NCBI RefSeq assembly: GCF_004122035.1
Contig: NZ_SAXA01000008.1
Span: 154,819-218,818, forward strand
Length of the DNA: 64,000 nucleotides
DNA from: Ancylomarina salipaludis
GTDB taxonomy: Bacteria > Bacteroidota > Bacteroidia > Bacteroidales > Marinifilaceae
Direction of reading: 5' to 3'
A program made the position numbers and the translations under genes. Below are positions 9,084-18,548 of this stretch, in pieces. The notes under the pieces were generated by a model, which was not told the DNA's origin, made no database searches, and saw only the letters and a program-made list of their open reading frames with translations. How positions within the stretch are numbered: the first letter of the stretch is position 1; each line of letters opens with the position of its first letter.

Positions 9084-11201
9084 ATGAGAAAATATATTCG
9101 CTGGATTCGACAGAATATCAAAGCCATATACCGTGTATTATTATTTATTATCACTTTAGGCGTTCTATCTTTAATATATCCTAATATAGGTAACTTCAGA
9201 TACGAGTATCAGAAAGGAAAGCCATGGATGCACGAAACATTGATTGCACCATTCGACTTTGCTATCCATAAAACAGAAGCGGAACTCGCTGCAAACAAAG
9301 ACAGTCTTTTAGCTAAATACTCACCTTACTATGAATACAAACCTGAAATTCTGCAACAGGTAAGCAGTAAATTCAATGCTGATTTCGAAAAGAAATGGAA
9401 TGCGTACATTCAAACTGATAATTTCAAAAATTTAAACTACAAAAAATCAACTATTTCAATAGAAAAAAAACGTATTCTGCTTTATTTTCAAGACATCATT
9501 TCCGGCATTTATGATATCGGAATTATCGAAGCGTCAACACCTCAACTTCAGATACCAGAGAAAATAAATCGCTCTCTGAATAATGTCAGCGAAAAAATTG
9601 AAACCAAAAGCTTATATACTCCCAAAATAGCCTATGAGTTTATAAGTCAAAGTCTAAAAAATGATTTCAAAAATCAGAGCTATCATGTCTTCTTTCAGGA
9701 TTTGAATCTGGATACCTATTTAACACCTAATCTCATTTATAATGAGGATATGTCTGAGAAGGTTAAAAATAGTATGCTTAGCAATATTTCTCTGACCAAG
9801 GGTTTAGTTAAAGCGGGAACCCGTATCGCCCTGATTGGTGATATTATAGATGATGACACCTTCAGAATTCTGGAATCACTAAAACGAGAATATGAAAGTA
9901 TATTGGGCTCTTCACAGAGCCACTACCTGATTATGGGGGGACAAAGTCTACTCATTTTAGCCTGTTTAATTTTGCTTTTTCTTTACCTGAGAAACTTTCG
10001 AACACAAATACTTGAAGACAATAAAAAACTACTGTTTATTTTGCTTTTAATTGTACTTTTTGTCGGGCTGTCCAGTCTGGCAATGAAGTTTCCAATCATC
10101 AATATTTATATCATCCCTTTTGTCTTAATTCCGGTCGTTCTTAGAACACTTCTCGATTCAAGATCGGCTCTATTTATTTATATTATATCCTTGCTTTTAA
10201 ATGGATTCTTAGCCCCCAATAGCTTTGAATTTCTTTTCTTACAATTATCAGCAGGAATTATGGCCATCTACTCTTTGCCTCAACTTGAACGTAGAGGCCA
10301 ACTTGTTATCACTGCCATTATTACATTCTTTACTTATAGCATCGTTTATTTTGCTTTCGCAATTACTCAGGAAGGAAGCATTCAAGAAATTGAATGGAAA
10401 AATTTCATATGGTTCGCCATTAATGGCCTATTACTGACATTTTCCTATTCACTTATTTATATTTTCGAGAAACTTTTTGGGTTTATTTCCGATGTGACTT
10501 TAATCGAGCTGGCTAATCAAAACCACCCGGTTTTACGTCAATTGATTCAACATGCACCCGGAACTTTTCAACATTCCCTAACGGTAGCAAATTTGGCAGA
10601 AGCTGCAATTAATGAAATCGGAGGCAACCCCCTTTTAGTAAGAACCGGAGCTCTTTATCATGATATCGGAAAGATGAAAAACCCAGTTTATTTCATCGAA
10701 AATCAAATGACTAACAGAAATCCTCATGATAATCTGGAATTTGATAAATCGGCACAAATCATTACTGACCATGTCAAGTACGGTATTCAAATCGCAAAAA
10801 AACATAAATTACCACAGCAAATTATAGATTTTATTCAGACCCATCACGGTGCAGGACGTGTTCAGTATTTCTACACCTCTTTCAAAAATAAATATCCCGA
10901 TAAAGAGATTGATGAAGAAAAATTCACTTATCCCGGCCCCGATCCATTTTCAAAGGAAACAGCTGTGCTAATGATGGCTGACTCAGTTGAAGCTGCTTCG
11001 AGAAGTTTAAAAGAAAAAACACCCGAGAGTATCGAAAATCTGGTTATTAGTCTTATCGACAAACAGATTTCTGAAAATCGTTTTGAAATGGCAGATATCA
11101 GTTTTAAAAATATCCATCAGGTCAAAAACATATTCATCCAGATGCTCATCAATATCTATCACGCCAGGATAGAATATCCCAAAGAAATAAACCGAGACTA
11201 A
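9084..11201 (+). CDS. pgpH: 7TM-HD membrane phosphodiesterase, PgpH (YqfF) type
   Basis: 705-residue membrane protein of the 7TMR-HDED family. PgpH of Listeria hydrolyses cyclic di-AMP to pApA, so this is the likely role in controlling potassium/osmolyte and wall homeostasis. Visible order: N-terminal membrane helix (about 18-36), an extracytoplasmic 7TMR-HD domain (about 40-290), seven membrane helices (about 295-470), and a cytoplasmic HD domain with QHSLTVANLAEAA near 497 and the metal-binding YHDIGK near 525, plus a further MADSVEAASR motif. Length is normal for the family. It is monocistronic with a strong terminator, and a 24-bp palindrome lies just before the start. Function is assigned by family; the cyclic nucleotide has not been shown here. 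Confidence 0.9.
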   Translation: MRKYIRWIRQNIKAIYRVLLFIITLGVLSLIYPNIGNFRYEYQKGKPWMHETLIAPFDFAIHKTEAELAANKDSLLAKYSPYYEYKPEILQQVSSKFNADFEKKWNAYIQTDNFKNLNYKKSTISIEKKRILLYFQDIISGIYDIGIIEASTPQLQIPEKINRSLNNVSEKIETKSLYTPKIAYEFISQSLKNDFKNQSYHVFFQDLNLDTYLTPNLIYNEDMSEKVKNSMLSNISLTKGLVKAGTRIALIGDIIDDDTFRILESLKREYESILGSSQSHYLIMGGQSLLILACLILLFLYLRNFRTQILEDNKKLLFILLLIVLFVGLSSLAMKFPIINIYIIPFVLIPVVLRTLLDSRSALFIYIISLLLNGFLAPNSFEFLFLQLSAGIMAIYSLPQLERRGQLVITAIITFFTYSIVYFAFAITQEGSIQEIEWKNFIWFAINGLLLTFSYSLIYIFEKLFGFISDVTLIELANQNHPVLRQLIQHAPGTFQHSLTVANLAEAAINEIGGNPLLVRTGALYHDIGKMKNPVYFIENQMTNRNPHDNLEFDKSAQIITDHVKYGIQIAKKHKLPQQIIDFIQTHHGAGRVQYFYTSFKNKYPDKEIDEEKFTYPGPDPFSKETAVLMMADSVEAASRSLKEKTPESIENLVISLIDKQISENRFEMADISFKNIHQVKNIFIQMLINIYHARIEYPKEINRD

Positions 11202-11207
11202 AACAAA

Positions 11208-11242
11208 AACTTGACTGAAAACAAACAGTCAAGTTTTTTTTT
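11208..11242 (+). terminator. Terminator of the PgpH-type gene
   Basis: AACTTGACTG (11208-11217) pairs perfectly with CAGTCAAGTT (11226-11235) and nine T follow at 11234-11242. Confidence 0.93.
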
Positions 11243-11440
11243 GATCCATAATAGGAAACTAATATTTTTAATATGTATCCTTTTCATTAAGCTGTTGCTT
11301 AAAAATGAACTCAAAAAAATTTCTTGTAATTAATAGAAACAATCCTTAACTTAGAAATTAAACAATTCATTATTATTTGTTTGCACAGAATAATTACTAA
11401 CAGAAATCGAATAATTTTCTAACGCCAAACTCTCTCTATT

Positions 11441-13090
11441 ATGAAACGTTATAACCTTTATTGCCTAAGTATCTTCATGCTTCTTTTATCTATCAGTGCC
11501 TGTCAATCCCCAAAAAAAGAAGTAAAAACCACAAAAGACACTGTCATGCAACGTAAGTTGGCTAATTATGCTAAGGTTAAGCTGAATGCCGATTTAAGTA
11601 GCTTATCTGAAGGGCATGTCAAACTTCTCTCTCACCTATTACAAGCGGCAGATGCCATTGATGAAATATACTGGCAACAAGCTTATGGAGATAAAAATAC
11701 ACTTCTAAATAAAATTGGTGACGATCCGGATATGAAAGCCTATGCCATGATTAACTACGGTCCCTGGGATAGGTTAGATGGTAATGCTCCTTTTACAGAT
11801 GATTTCCCTCCTCGCCCACTTGGTGCCGGCTTTTTCCCAAGCGATATGAACCAAAATGATTTCTTTGCAATTCCGGGAAATAAAAAGTTTGAGCCATTAA
11901 CAATCATAAAAAAAGATGCTAAGGGAAGTCTTAAAGTTATCCCTTATTATGAAGCCTATAAAAATCAAATAAACAAAGCTGTTGATCATATACGTAAAGG
12001 TGCAGAGTTTTGTGACTGCCCGGATTTTAAAAAATACTTATTACAACGTGCCGATGATTTATTAACCGATAATTTTGAAAAAAGTGATGCACTTTGGTTG
12101 AACTTAAAAGACAATAAAATTGACTTTATTGCTGGTCCTATCGAAAATATTGAAGACCATTTGATATGGACAAAATACTCATATGGAGCCTTTATTCTAC
12201 TAAGGAATTTGAAATGGACAGATGAGGTTAAGAAATTCTCTTTACTTCTTCCTTACCTACAAAAGAACTTACCTGTTGATGATAAATACAAATCAGAAAC
12301 CCCGGTAGAAAATTCCGATATTGTGATTTACGATGTCCTGTATAACTCAGGTTATTGTAATGCAGGTAATAAGTTAATTGGGTTAAATCTTCCAATTGGA
12401 ACTGAACGCGTCGTTGCCCATTCCAGAAAAGTTCACTTCAAAAATGTAATGGAAGCCAAATTCCAAAAAATACTGCAACCCATTACCAATCTTGTTATCG
12501 ATGAAAAACAAAGAAAACATGTGAAGTTTAATTCTTTCTTCCAGAATACAGTTTTTTATGAAATCAGTAATAGTCTTGGTATTTCGCAAACAATAAATAA
12601 TAAGGGAAGCGTTAAAGACGCACTAAAAGAACATTATGCAATTATTCGCGAACTTAAAAACGATGTTCTGAGAATGTTTTTCATTACCAAATTACATGAA
12701 ATGAATGAGCTTAAAGATGTTGATCTTGTGGATAATTACGTGACTCATATGGCCGATGTTTTCCGCTCAGTCAGATTCGGTGTAACCGATGCACAAGGAG
12801 TTGCCAATATGATTCGTTTCAATTATTTTAAAGAGCAAGAGGCTTTTAAATACGACTCTAAAACCGGTACATATAAAATTAACGATTATAAAATGAAGAA
12901 AGCCATCGAATCTCTTTCGAAACTCGTTTTGGCAATTCAGGGAGACGGTGATTATGAAAAAGCTGCTGAACTAATTCAGGATAAAGGTTATATTCATAAC
13001 GAACTTCTAAATGACTTATATCGCATTCAAAGAGCACGAATTCCTAAGGACGTTGTTTACGATCAGGGAGATCAACTCGCAATGGAATAA
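11441..13090 (+). CDS. M49 (dipeptidyl-peptidase III-like) lipoprotein without zinc histidines
   Basis: 549-residue exported protein: signal peptide with lipobox SAC (acylated Cys21 region, ISACQS), then a body of the M49/DPP III-related family (NYGPWDRLDG, PPRPLGAGFFPSDM, and the C-terminal DVLRMFFITKL region). Active members bind zinc with HExxH-type His residues and a downstream Glu. Here the aligned site reads Y373-E374-I-S-N377-S-L-G, so both zinc histidines are replaced (by Tyr and Asn) while the catalytic Glu374 and the downstream zinc-ligand Glu404 (in RELKND) remain. Seen: the substitution. Inference: a pseudo-peptidase that binds but does not cut, or one using another metal. The frame is intact and it has a good terminator, so it is not a decaying pseudogene. 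Confidence 0.82.
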   Translation: MKRYNLYCLSIFMLLLSISACQSPKKEVKTTKDTVMQRKLANYAKVKLNADLSSLSEGHVKLLSHLLQAADAIDEIYWQQAYGDKNTLLNKIGDDPDMKAYAMINYGPWDRLDGNAPFTDDFPPRPLGAGFFPSDMNQNDFFAIPGNKKFEPLTIIKKDAKGSLKVIPYYEAYKNQINKAVDHIRKGAEFCDCPDFKKYLLQRADDLLTDNFEKSDALWLNLKDNKIDFIAGPIENIEDHLIWTKYSYGAFILLRNLKWTDEVKKFSLLLPYLQKNLPVDDKYKSETPVENSDIVIYDVLYNSGYCNAGNKLIGLNLPIGTERVVAHSRKVHFKNVMEAKFQKILQPITNLVIDEKQRKHVKFNSFFQNTVFYEISNSLGISQTINNKGSVKDALKEHYAIIRELKNDVLRMFFITKLHEMNELKDVDLVDNYVTHMADVFRSVRFGVTDAQGVANMIRFNYFKEQEAFKYDSKTGTYKINDYKMKKAIESLSKLVLAIQGDGDYEKAAELIQDKGYIHNELLNDLYRIQRARIPKDVVYDQGDQLAME

Positions 13091-13107
13091 AAACAAATTG
13101 TCCTAAT

Positions 13108-13148
13108 AAAAGTAAAAAGCTTGTCGTGTTCGACAAGCTTTTACTTTT
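13108..13148 (+). terminator. Terminator of the M49-family gene
   Basis: A long stem of about 18 bp: 13108-13126 pairs with 13131-13148 around the loop TGTT, with one bulged A. The core is AAGCTTGTCG/CGACAAGCTT. The U-rich part lies within the 3' arm. Confidence 0.85.
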
Positions 13149-13389
13149 GGATATTTTGTATTATTCATAACCCCACCCATTGAGGATGTTTACACCTATA
13201 CAAAAAAGATATCACCAATAGTTTGAAGAATGATCAGGAAGATTTATCCAAATTTTCAAAAGACGAATATTCTTTTTCCAACATCAGAAAGTTCTTATCG
13301 AAAATATTTTTGACATAGCCCGCCTATTCCTATCATCAGGAAGAGATTTTATCCTGAGTTTATCTTTCAAAATTAAATCAGCCATTAAA

Positions 13390-14691
13390 CTAATCTTCAG
13401 AAGATTCTTTTTCAGAATTCCCGTTTGCATCATAAAGCTTATCCTCATCGACAATTGGATTTATGATTAAAGGAATATCCTGAATTTTTGCAGTACCAAT
13501 TAGGCCAAAAGTCATAATTAAGCTGGTAGCAATAATAATGAATAAGAGAATCCCTGAATCAAAAGCTTCGCTCCCGTATTCCGGAGGTATGGCATAATAC
13601 AGTAAGACAGTTATTAATCCTCGTGGAGCAATCCAAAGTTGTGGAAAAATATCACTTCCCATAAAAACACGAAGAAACAACCAGCGAATTCCATAAATAC
13701 TAAATAAAAGAAGGAGGCTAACTTCCAGAACCCGGAAACTGAATATACTCGAAATAAGAATACTCGCTCCAAAAATCACAAAAAAGAAGGTTCTAACTAC
13801 AAAAGCTGATTCTCTGGTTATAAAATGCAACTCACGTTTAAGCGTTTCGAACTTCTCTTGATGCAAGTATTTACGTAGAAAACCCCGATAAAAGAGTTCA
13901 TTATTCTGAACAACAACTCCAAAAACCAGAATGATAATTAGCGGAGATAGATGCAATATTTTTCCAACGGCATAGAGTAAAATCAAAAGTGAGATTAGCA
14001 AGAATAGACGCGCCCCATCATTAATAAACTGGAAGATATATAAGAGCAAATAACTCGCCAAAAAAGCAACAATCAAAGAGACTCCGGTGCTAATAAAGAA
14101 ACTAAAGGTTGGATGCATAACTACAGAATTTAATAATGGATCAGGATTCTGGTACTCAATCAAATTAAGCATGAAATAGAAAATCATAATCCCAATAATA
14201 TCCGAAAACGTGCTCTCATATACATGAAATTCTTTTTTTTCCTCACCAAGCTTTCCAACGCTTGGAATTATAATAGCACTGGATAAAATTGATAAGGGCG
14301 TGGCATACAATAAAGACGTCAACCAATCCATATCAGGGATCGAATAATGGATGATTGCAGAAGCTGCAAACAATGACACAACGAGTCCAAAAGTGGCAAT
14401 TAGCAGAGATTTTACAATCAACTCTGTCTTCTCTTTTTTCAGTTCCAATTCGAGTGCTGCTTCCAGCACAATCATAATCAAACCAATAATCCCAATCACT
14501 TCAAGAATTGGAAAAAAATTAATTTCATGTACATGAATCAATTTCAACCCATACTGAATCAGAACACCTAAACCAATCAGCATTAAAACTGAAGGAATAT
14601 TGGTTTTATAAGCCAACTTGGAAAAAAGAAAAGAGAGCAAAATGATTAAACAGCCTGCAATAATTAACGGATATGAGCCGAATTCTACCAT
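13390..14691 (-). CDS. Cation/proton antiporter (CPA/NhaP-like)
   Basis: 433-residue inner-membrane antiporter with 12-13 hydrophobic segments, exchanging Na+ or K+ for protons. Family marks: PSVLMLIGLGVLIQYG near 35-50, a helix with IGLIMIVLEAALELEL near 70-85, TPLSILSSAIIIPSV near 130-145 and YESTFSDIIGIMIFY near 157-172, whose acidic residues correspond to the ion-binding helix, and APRGLITVLLYYA near 350. The C terminus is a short charged tail; there is no TrkA/RCK domain. It stands alone on the minus strand, with about 300 bp between it and the M49 gene holding only the terminator above. The transported ion cannot be told. Confidence 0.85.
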   Translation of the reverse strand: MVEFGSYPLIIAGCLIILLSFLFSKLAYKTNIPSVLMLIGLGVLIQYGLKLIHVHEINFFPILEVIGIIGLIMIVLEAALELELKKEKTELIVKSLLIATFGLVVSLFAASAIIHYSIPDMDWLTSLLYATPLSILSSAIIIPSVGKLGEEKKEFHVYESTFSDIIGIMIFYFMLNLIEYQNPDPLLNSVVMHPTFSFFISTGVSLIVAFLASYLLLYIFQFINDGARLFLLISLLILLYAVGKILHLSPLIIILVFGVVVQNNELFYRGFLRKYLHQEKFETLKRELHFITRESAFVVRTFFFVIFGASILISSIFSFRVLEVSLLLLFSIYGIRWLFLRVFMGSDIFPQLWIAPRGLITVLLYYAIPPEYGSEAFDSGILLFIIIATSLIMTFGLIGTAKIQDIPLIINPIVDEDKLYDANGNSEKESSED

Positions 14692-14774
14692 GTGAAAAGA
14701 TTAAGTAATTATTTCATATCCAAAATAAACATTTTTTAAGATAATTAGATTAATCAGAACAAAATGCTGCAATA

Positions 14775-14804
14775 AAAAAGCTCCGGGAAAACCCGAAGCT
14801 TTTT
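14775..14804 (-). terminator. Terminator of the PepSY gene
   Basis: On the minus strand AAAAGCTTCGGG pairs with CCCGGAGCTTTT (one mismatch) around a TTTT loop and runs into six T. It lies 12 bp after the PepSY stop codon. Confidence 0.85.
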
Positions 14805-14816
14805 AAAATCATCTTA

Positions 14817-16328
14817 TCATGAAGATTTTTTCTTTCGTTTTAGAAATAAGACCAGACCTGTGATCAGTATCCAAAGTATAATTAAACCAGCCAAAGGGAT
14901 AAATAAAATGTAAAATTTACCAAAAAGGTATTGATAAATTCGCCCCGTATGAATTTCAAGACAAAGATTCCATAAAGACATAGGTGCTTCTTTGATTTGC
15001 TGAGGCATCTCAACAAAATGCCTATCATCCGTCATATTTCCGACACCCAGATTATAATCGAAAACAAACTCCCGTCCATTAGCATCTCGCAAATATCCTG
15101 CTATCGGATGTGCTGAGATAGGTGGTCCCATTCTTTTAACAGGCATATAGGGCTTCCTGGTAAAATAATCGAAAATTAAGTTTCGTTCCGGTATCCAGTA
15201 AAATAAACCGGAAAATGAACCAATGAGGTATTGTCCGGGCTTAATCACCTCAAATACATTAACCCCCATTACTGAAACAGGTGCCTGAGATTGAAACAAT
15301 ACTGGTGCTGTTTCAAATAAATCATCGGAATAATAAATAGCTTCGTTGGTTGCTAAAAGCACTCTGTTTAATTCCTCATCGTATGAAATTCGTCTTAACT
15401 GATCGTACCAGGGATTGGGATCATCAAGATGTGTGAAGGGTAACTTTTCAACTTTTGCATTGGCAATAGAAATTAATAAAGGTGGGCGTAGGAACATACC
15501 CGTTAGTGCCGATAAAAGCAAAAAGATAATCATCCAATATCCCAAACGATTGTGCCATTTCAGATTAAATTTTAGAAATTTGGCTTTCCCTTTTACGTTT
15601 TTACTTTTAGCCTTTAGTCGTTTCATCCATTTCGGGTAAATAAAATAGATAATACCTGAAATTGAAAGCAGAATAAAGATGAGACCTACAAAATCAACAA
15701 AAAGTTTTCCCAGAAAACCAAATGCTTCTCCTGAATGCACCTCCCAAAGTGTTTTAAACAATGAAATTTTTCCATTGTAATCCGATTTTGGTAAAAGCTT
15801 GATTTTCTCAAAACCACTTGAATTTTTCTTGAGCAAATTGGAACGAGTCAGAACATAGAATTCCCCCTGCATCTCAAGCAAATCGACTACCCTTTTTTCT
15901 GAAACAGGTAATTCAATTTTTATCCAGGCTGCATTCTGAAGCTTATAAAGTCCCAGTAGAGTACCGGCATAAATATCACCAGAACTCGTCTTCAATAGTT
16001 TTTCTATCTTGCAATTATCAATCCCCTCAGGAAATCCCTGATTAAAATTCGCAAAAGTTTGATAATTATCAGTCGATTTCCAAACACCAATATTTCCATA
16101 AATAAGAGCTGTATCGCCTTCAAGCTGCAAGGCAGATTTCACAGCCGCCTTATTCCAATTGTGATACTGGTATTCATGCCCTAAATAATTGCGATTAACA
16201 TCTATAGACGAAAAGGTCTCCCTGTGATTCATCACAATACCGGAAATGGCAAACAAGAGTATAAAGAAAGTGAGAACCAGAGATGGCCACTTATGATGTT
16301 TTTTAAAAAACTTAGTCCAATTCTTCAT
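14817..16328 (-). CDS. PepSY-associated transmembrane protein
   Basis: 503-residue membrane protein of the PepSY_TM family, which includes ferric/flavin reductase-like and siderophore-linked proteins. Four hydrophobic segments: about 14-35 (after a basic HHKWPSLV start, typical for the family), 208-232 (LFVDFVGLIFILLSISG), 258-282 (WHNRLGYWMIIFLLLSALTG) and 470-495. Conserved His in GEAFGFLGKLFVD.. and KWHNRLGYW regions could bind haem. The two large loops carry repeated short stretches such as GVWKSTDNYQTFANF and YYSDDLFETAPVLF that look like beta-propeller blades (BNR/YCF48-like), an unusual addition. It is monocistronic; two inverted repeats lie upstream. Electron-transfer role is an inference. 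Confidence 0.78.
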   Translation of the reverse strand: MKNWTKFFKKHHKWPSLVLTFFILLFAISGIVMNHRETFSSIDVNRNYLGHEYQYHNWNKAAVKSALQLEGDTALIYGNIGVWKSTDNYQTFANFNQGFPEGIDNCKIEKLLKTSSGDIYAGTLLGLYKLQNAAWIKIELPVSEKRVVDLLEMQGEFYVLTRSNLLKKNSSGFEKIKLLPKSDYNGKISLFKTLWEVHSGEAFGFLGKLFVDFVGLIFILLSISGIIYFIYPKWMKRLKAKSKNVKGKAKFLKFNLKWHNRLGYWMIIFLLLSALTGMFLRPPLLISIANAKVEKLPFTHLDDPNPWYDQLRRISYDEELNRVLLATNEAIYYSDDLFETAPVLFQSQAPVSVMGVNVFEVIKPGQYLIGSFSGLFYWIPERNLIFDYFTRKPYMPVKRMGPPISAHPIAGYLRDANGREFVFDYNLGVGNMTDDRHFVEMPQQIKEAPMSLWNLCLEIHTGRIYQYLFGKFYILFIPLAGLIILWILITGLVLFLKRKKKSS

Positions 16329-16361
16329 CGATAATTTTAGTTTTTACAGCTCAAAAACTGA

Positions 16362-16376
16362 TGTCTAAAATAGACA
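16362..16376. promoter_or_regulatory. Inverted repeat upstream of the PepSY gene
   Basis: TGTCTA-AAA-TAGACA is a perfect 6+3+6 inverted repeat 34 bp before the PepSY start codon. It is flanked by two copies of GCTCAAAAA (near 16349 and 16383). Placement fits an operator near the promoter; no regulator is known. Confidence 0.3.
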
Positions 16377-16476
16377 AAAACCGCTCAAAAAGAATATCCC
16401 CTTTCTGAACAGTTTAAGCCATTACCCCAAATATGATCTGACTACAATCCCGACAAACAAGATTATGTCCACTTAC

Positions 16477-16494
16477 TTGATAGTTACCTATCAA
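16477..16494. promoter_or_regulatory. TTGATAG/CTATCAA inverted repeat between hcp and PepSY genes
   Basis: TTGATAG (16477-16483) and CTATCAA (16488-16494) are exact reverse complements around TTAC. Half-sites resemble FNR boxes. No T-tract follows on either strand, so it is not a terminator. It is 149 bp upstream of the PepSY start. Confidence 0.3.
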
Positions 16495-16500
16495 AGACTT

Positions 16501-16532
16501 AAAAAAATACGTAGTGACAAGATTGCCACTAC
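16501..16532 (-). terminator. Terminator of hcp
   Basis: On the minus strand GTAGTG/CACTAC with an inner CA/TG extension forms a hairpin (16532-16511), followed after GTA by seven T (16507-16501). It lies about 25 bp after the hcp stop. Confidence 0.75.
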
Positions 16533-16556
16533 ATATCTATCGTTTAGTTGTAAAGT

Positions 16557-18203
16557 TTAGTTTAAAAACATTTTCATGTCCTCGTCAACAGTACCAATTC
16601 CGCCAATTCCGAAAGTATCAATCAATACTTTAGCCACATTGGGTGAAAGGAAAGCTGGTAATGTTGGTCCAAGATGGATATTCTTAACACCTAATGAAAG
16701 AAGAGCCAACAATACGATAACCGCTTTTTGCTCGTACCATGCAATATTGTAGGCAATTGGCAGATCATTAATATCATTTAATTCAAATACTTCTTTCAAT
16801 TTCAGTGCAATTACAGCTAATGAATAAGAGTCGTTACACTGACCTGCATCCAATACTCTTGGAATACCGCCAATATCACCCAACTCTAATTTGTTGTAAC
16901 GGTACTTAGCACAACCTGCAGTCAGGATAACTGTATCTTTTGGTAAAGCTGCAGCAAACTCAGTATAATAATCACGACCTTTCATACGACCGTCGCAACC
17001 AGCCATTACAAAGAATTTACGAATAGCTCCGGATTTAACAGCATCAACAACTTTGTCTGCTAATTGCATCACCTGATTGTGAGCAAATCCGCCAACAATT
17101 GTTCCGTTTTCAATCTCAGTTGGAGCAGCACATTTCTTAGCTAATTCAATAATTTCTGAGAAATCTTTCTTTCCGTTTTCATCCGCTTCAATATGCTTGA
17201 ATCCCGGGAAACCCGATGCACCAGTTGTAAATACCTTATCCTGATATGTTGAATTTGCCTTTGGAGGAACAATACAGTTCGTTGTAAACAAAATCGGTCC
17301 GTTAAACGTTTCAAATTCTTCGTTTTGTTTCCACCATGCATTTCCGTAGTTACCTACAAAGTGCTCATACTTTTTAAATGCTGGATAATAGTTTGCCGGC
17401 AACATCTCAGAGTGTGTGTAAACATCAACACCTGTTCCTTCAGTTTGCTTCAACAACTCTTCCATATCCTTAAGATCATGACCTGAAATTAGGATACCTG
17501 GCTTATCGCTTACTCCAATGTTGACTTCAGTAATTTCGGGATTACCATAAGCGCCAGTATTCGCTTCGTCCAGAGTTGCCATAGCTGTTACACCATTAGC
17601 TCCACATTCCATAACAAGAGCTACCAAATCGTCAGCACTTAATGTATCATCGGTAGTTGCCTCTAACGCCTTTTGCATAAAAGCATACATTTCAGCTTTT
17701 TCAACGCCAAGATTATAAGCATGCTCAGCATAGGCAGCAAAACCTTTTAATCCGTATATCAATAATTCTCTTAAAGAACGAATATCTTCATTTTCAGTAG
17801 AAAGGACACCAATCACGCGAGCTTTTGCATCAAAATCATGCTCTGCATCAGCAAACCAGATTGCAGAATGGTGAAGATTTTCAAAAGTCACACCAGCAGC
17901 CTCAGCTTGAGTTTTGATCTCTTCACGTAACTTAAGACCTTTACGAATCGCATCAACAAACTTTACTTTATCGAAGTTGGCATTTGTAATAGTCATGAAC
18001 AAACCATTCATAATAAAGTTGTTCACTTTATCGTTTTCAACACCAGCTTCACGAGCTTTAGTACTGAAAACAGAAATCCCTTTCATCACATACATCAATA
18101 AATCCTGAATGTTTGCAACCTCATCGGTTTTACCACAAACACCTTTAACTGTACATCCAGTTCCTTTTGCTGCCTCCTGGCACTGATAACAAAACATAGC
18201 CAT
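16557..18203 (-). CDS. hcp: Hybrid cluster protein (hydroxylamine reductase)
   Basis: 548-residue cytoplasmic Fe-S protein of the Hcp (prismane) family, which reduces hydroxylamine in vitro and is linked to nitric oxide detoxification. The N-terminal cluster motif is C5-x2-C8-x8-C17-x5-C23, the spacing of Hcps from strict anaerobes. Hybrid-cluster ligand regions are present: [45 protein letters not shown] and [10 protein letters not shown]. Length matches the long class-I form with the extra helical domain. No hcr reductase gene is adjacent, as usual in this class. A perfect CRP/FNR-type palindrome upstream suggests control by an HcpR-like regulator. Confidence 0.97.
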   Translation of the reverse strand: MAMFCYQCQEAAKGTGCTVKGVCGKTDEVANIQDLLMYVMKGISVFSTKAREAGVENDKVNNFIMNGLFMTITNANFDKVKFVDAIRKGLKLREEIKTQAEAAGVTFENLHHSAIWFADAEHDFDAKARVIGVLSTENEDIRSLRELLIYGLKGFAAYAEHAYNLGVEKAEMYAFMQKALEATTDDTLSADDLVALVMECGANGVTAMATLDEANTGAYGNPEITEVNIGVSDKPGILISGHDLKDMEELLKQTEGTGVDVYTHSEMLPANYYPAFKKYEHFVGNYGNAWWKQNEEFETFNGPILFTTNCIVPPKANSTYQDKVFTTGASGFPGFKHIEADENGKKDFSEIIELAKKCAAPTEIENGTIVGGFAHNQVMQLADKVVDAVKSGAIRKFFVMAGCDGRMKGRDYYTEFAAALPKDTVILTAGCAKYRYNKLELGDIGGIPRVLDAGQCNDSYSLAVIALKLKEVFELNDINDLPIAYNIAWYEQKAVIVLLALLSLGVKNIHLGPTLPAFLSPNVAKVLIDTFGIGGIGTVDEDMKMFLN

Positions 18204-18548
18204 AATTTAAAATTTTATCGTGTTATTATTAGAGTTCTTAATTTACAAAATCAAATGGAGACTGCCTAAATTAATTCGTTAACAGCCTAACTCCCTTTCG
18301 ACACTACAAATATGAGCCAAGATCTCAGCAAAAAGTGTAACGAATGTTACAAACACAAAAGTTTTTCAGAGTTTTTTATCTTTTAATCTCTTTATCAGAC
18401 TAAAATCCTTCTATTCTTTCAAAAAAATAATCCAAAATCAAGAGACAGCTATTGTCGCCATCTTTTTCCCAACTCAATTATTTCATTAACTTTGGTGTAA
18501 TCGTATAAATCCACAAGAATAACCGCTAGAAGTTACAATCAAATTCTA
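18204..18548. other. Divergent intergenic region hcp / EEP-family gene
   Basis: 345 bp without an open reading frame. It holds the hcp promoter (-7-like CATATTTG at 18314-18307, minus strand) and the operator at 18336-18351. Nothing recognisable was seen on the side of the EEP-family gene. Confidence 0.6.
18336..18351 (-). promoter_or_regulatory. CRP/FNR-type palindrome in the hcp promoter, candidate HcpR site
   Basis: TGTAACGAATGTTACA is a perfect inverted repeat, 6-bp arms with a 4-bp centre. Downstream on the minus strand CATATTTG (18314-18307) is one base off the Bacteroidota -7 element. If transcription starts near 18302, the palindrome is centred near -41, the classic position of a CRP/FNR activator. 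HcpR, a CRP/FNR-family nitrosative-stress regulator, is the obvious candidate by target gene; its gene is not in the window. Confidence 0.6.

Noticed and set aside
11441..13090. M49-family gene as a pseudogene
   Set aside because: The frame is full length with lipobox, normal composition and terminator; only the zinc site is altered.
13149..13389. Possible small gene between the M49 and antiporter genes
   Set aside because: No frame with a start, reasonable length and coding-like composition on either strand.
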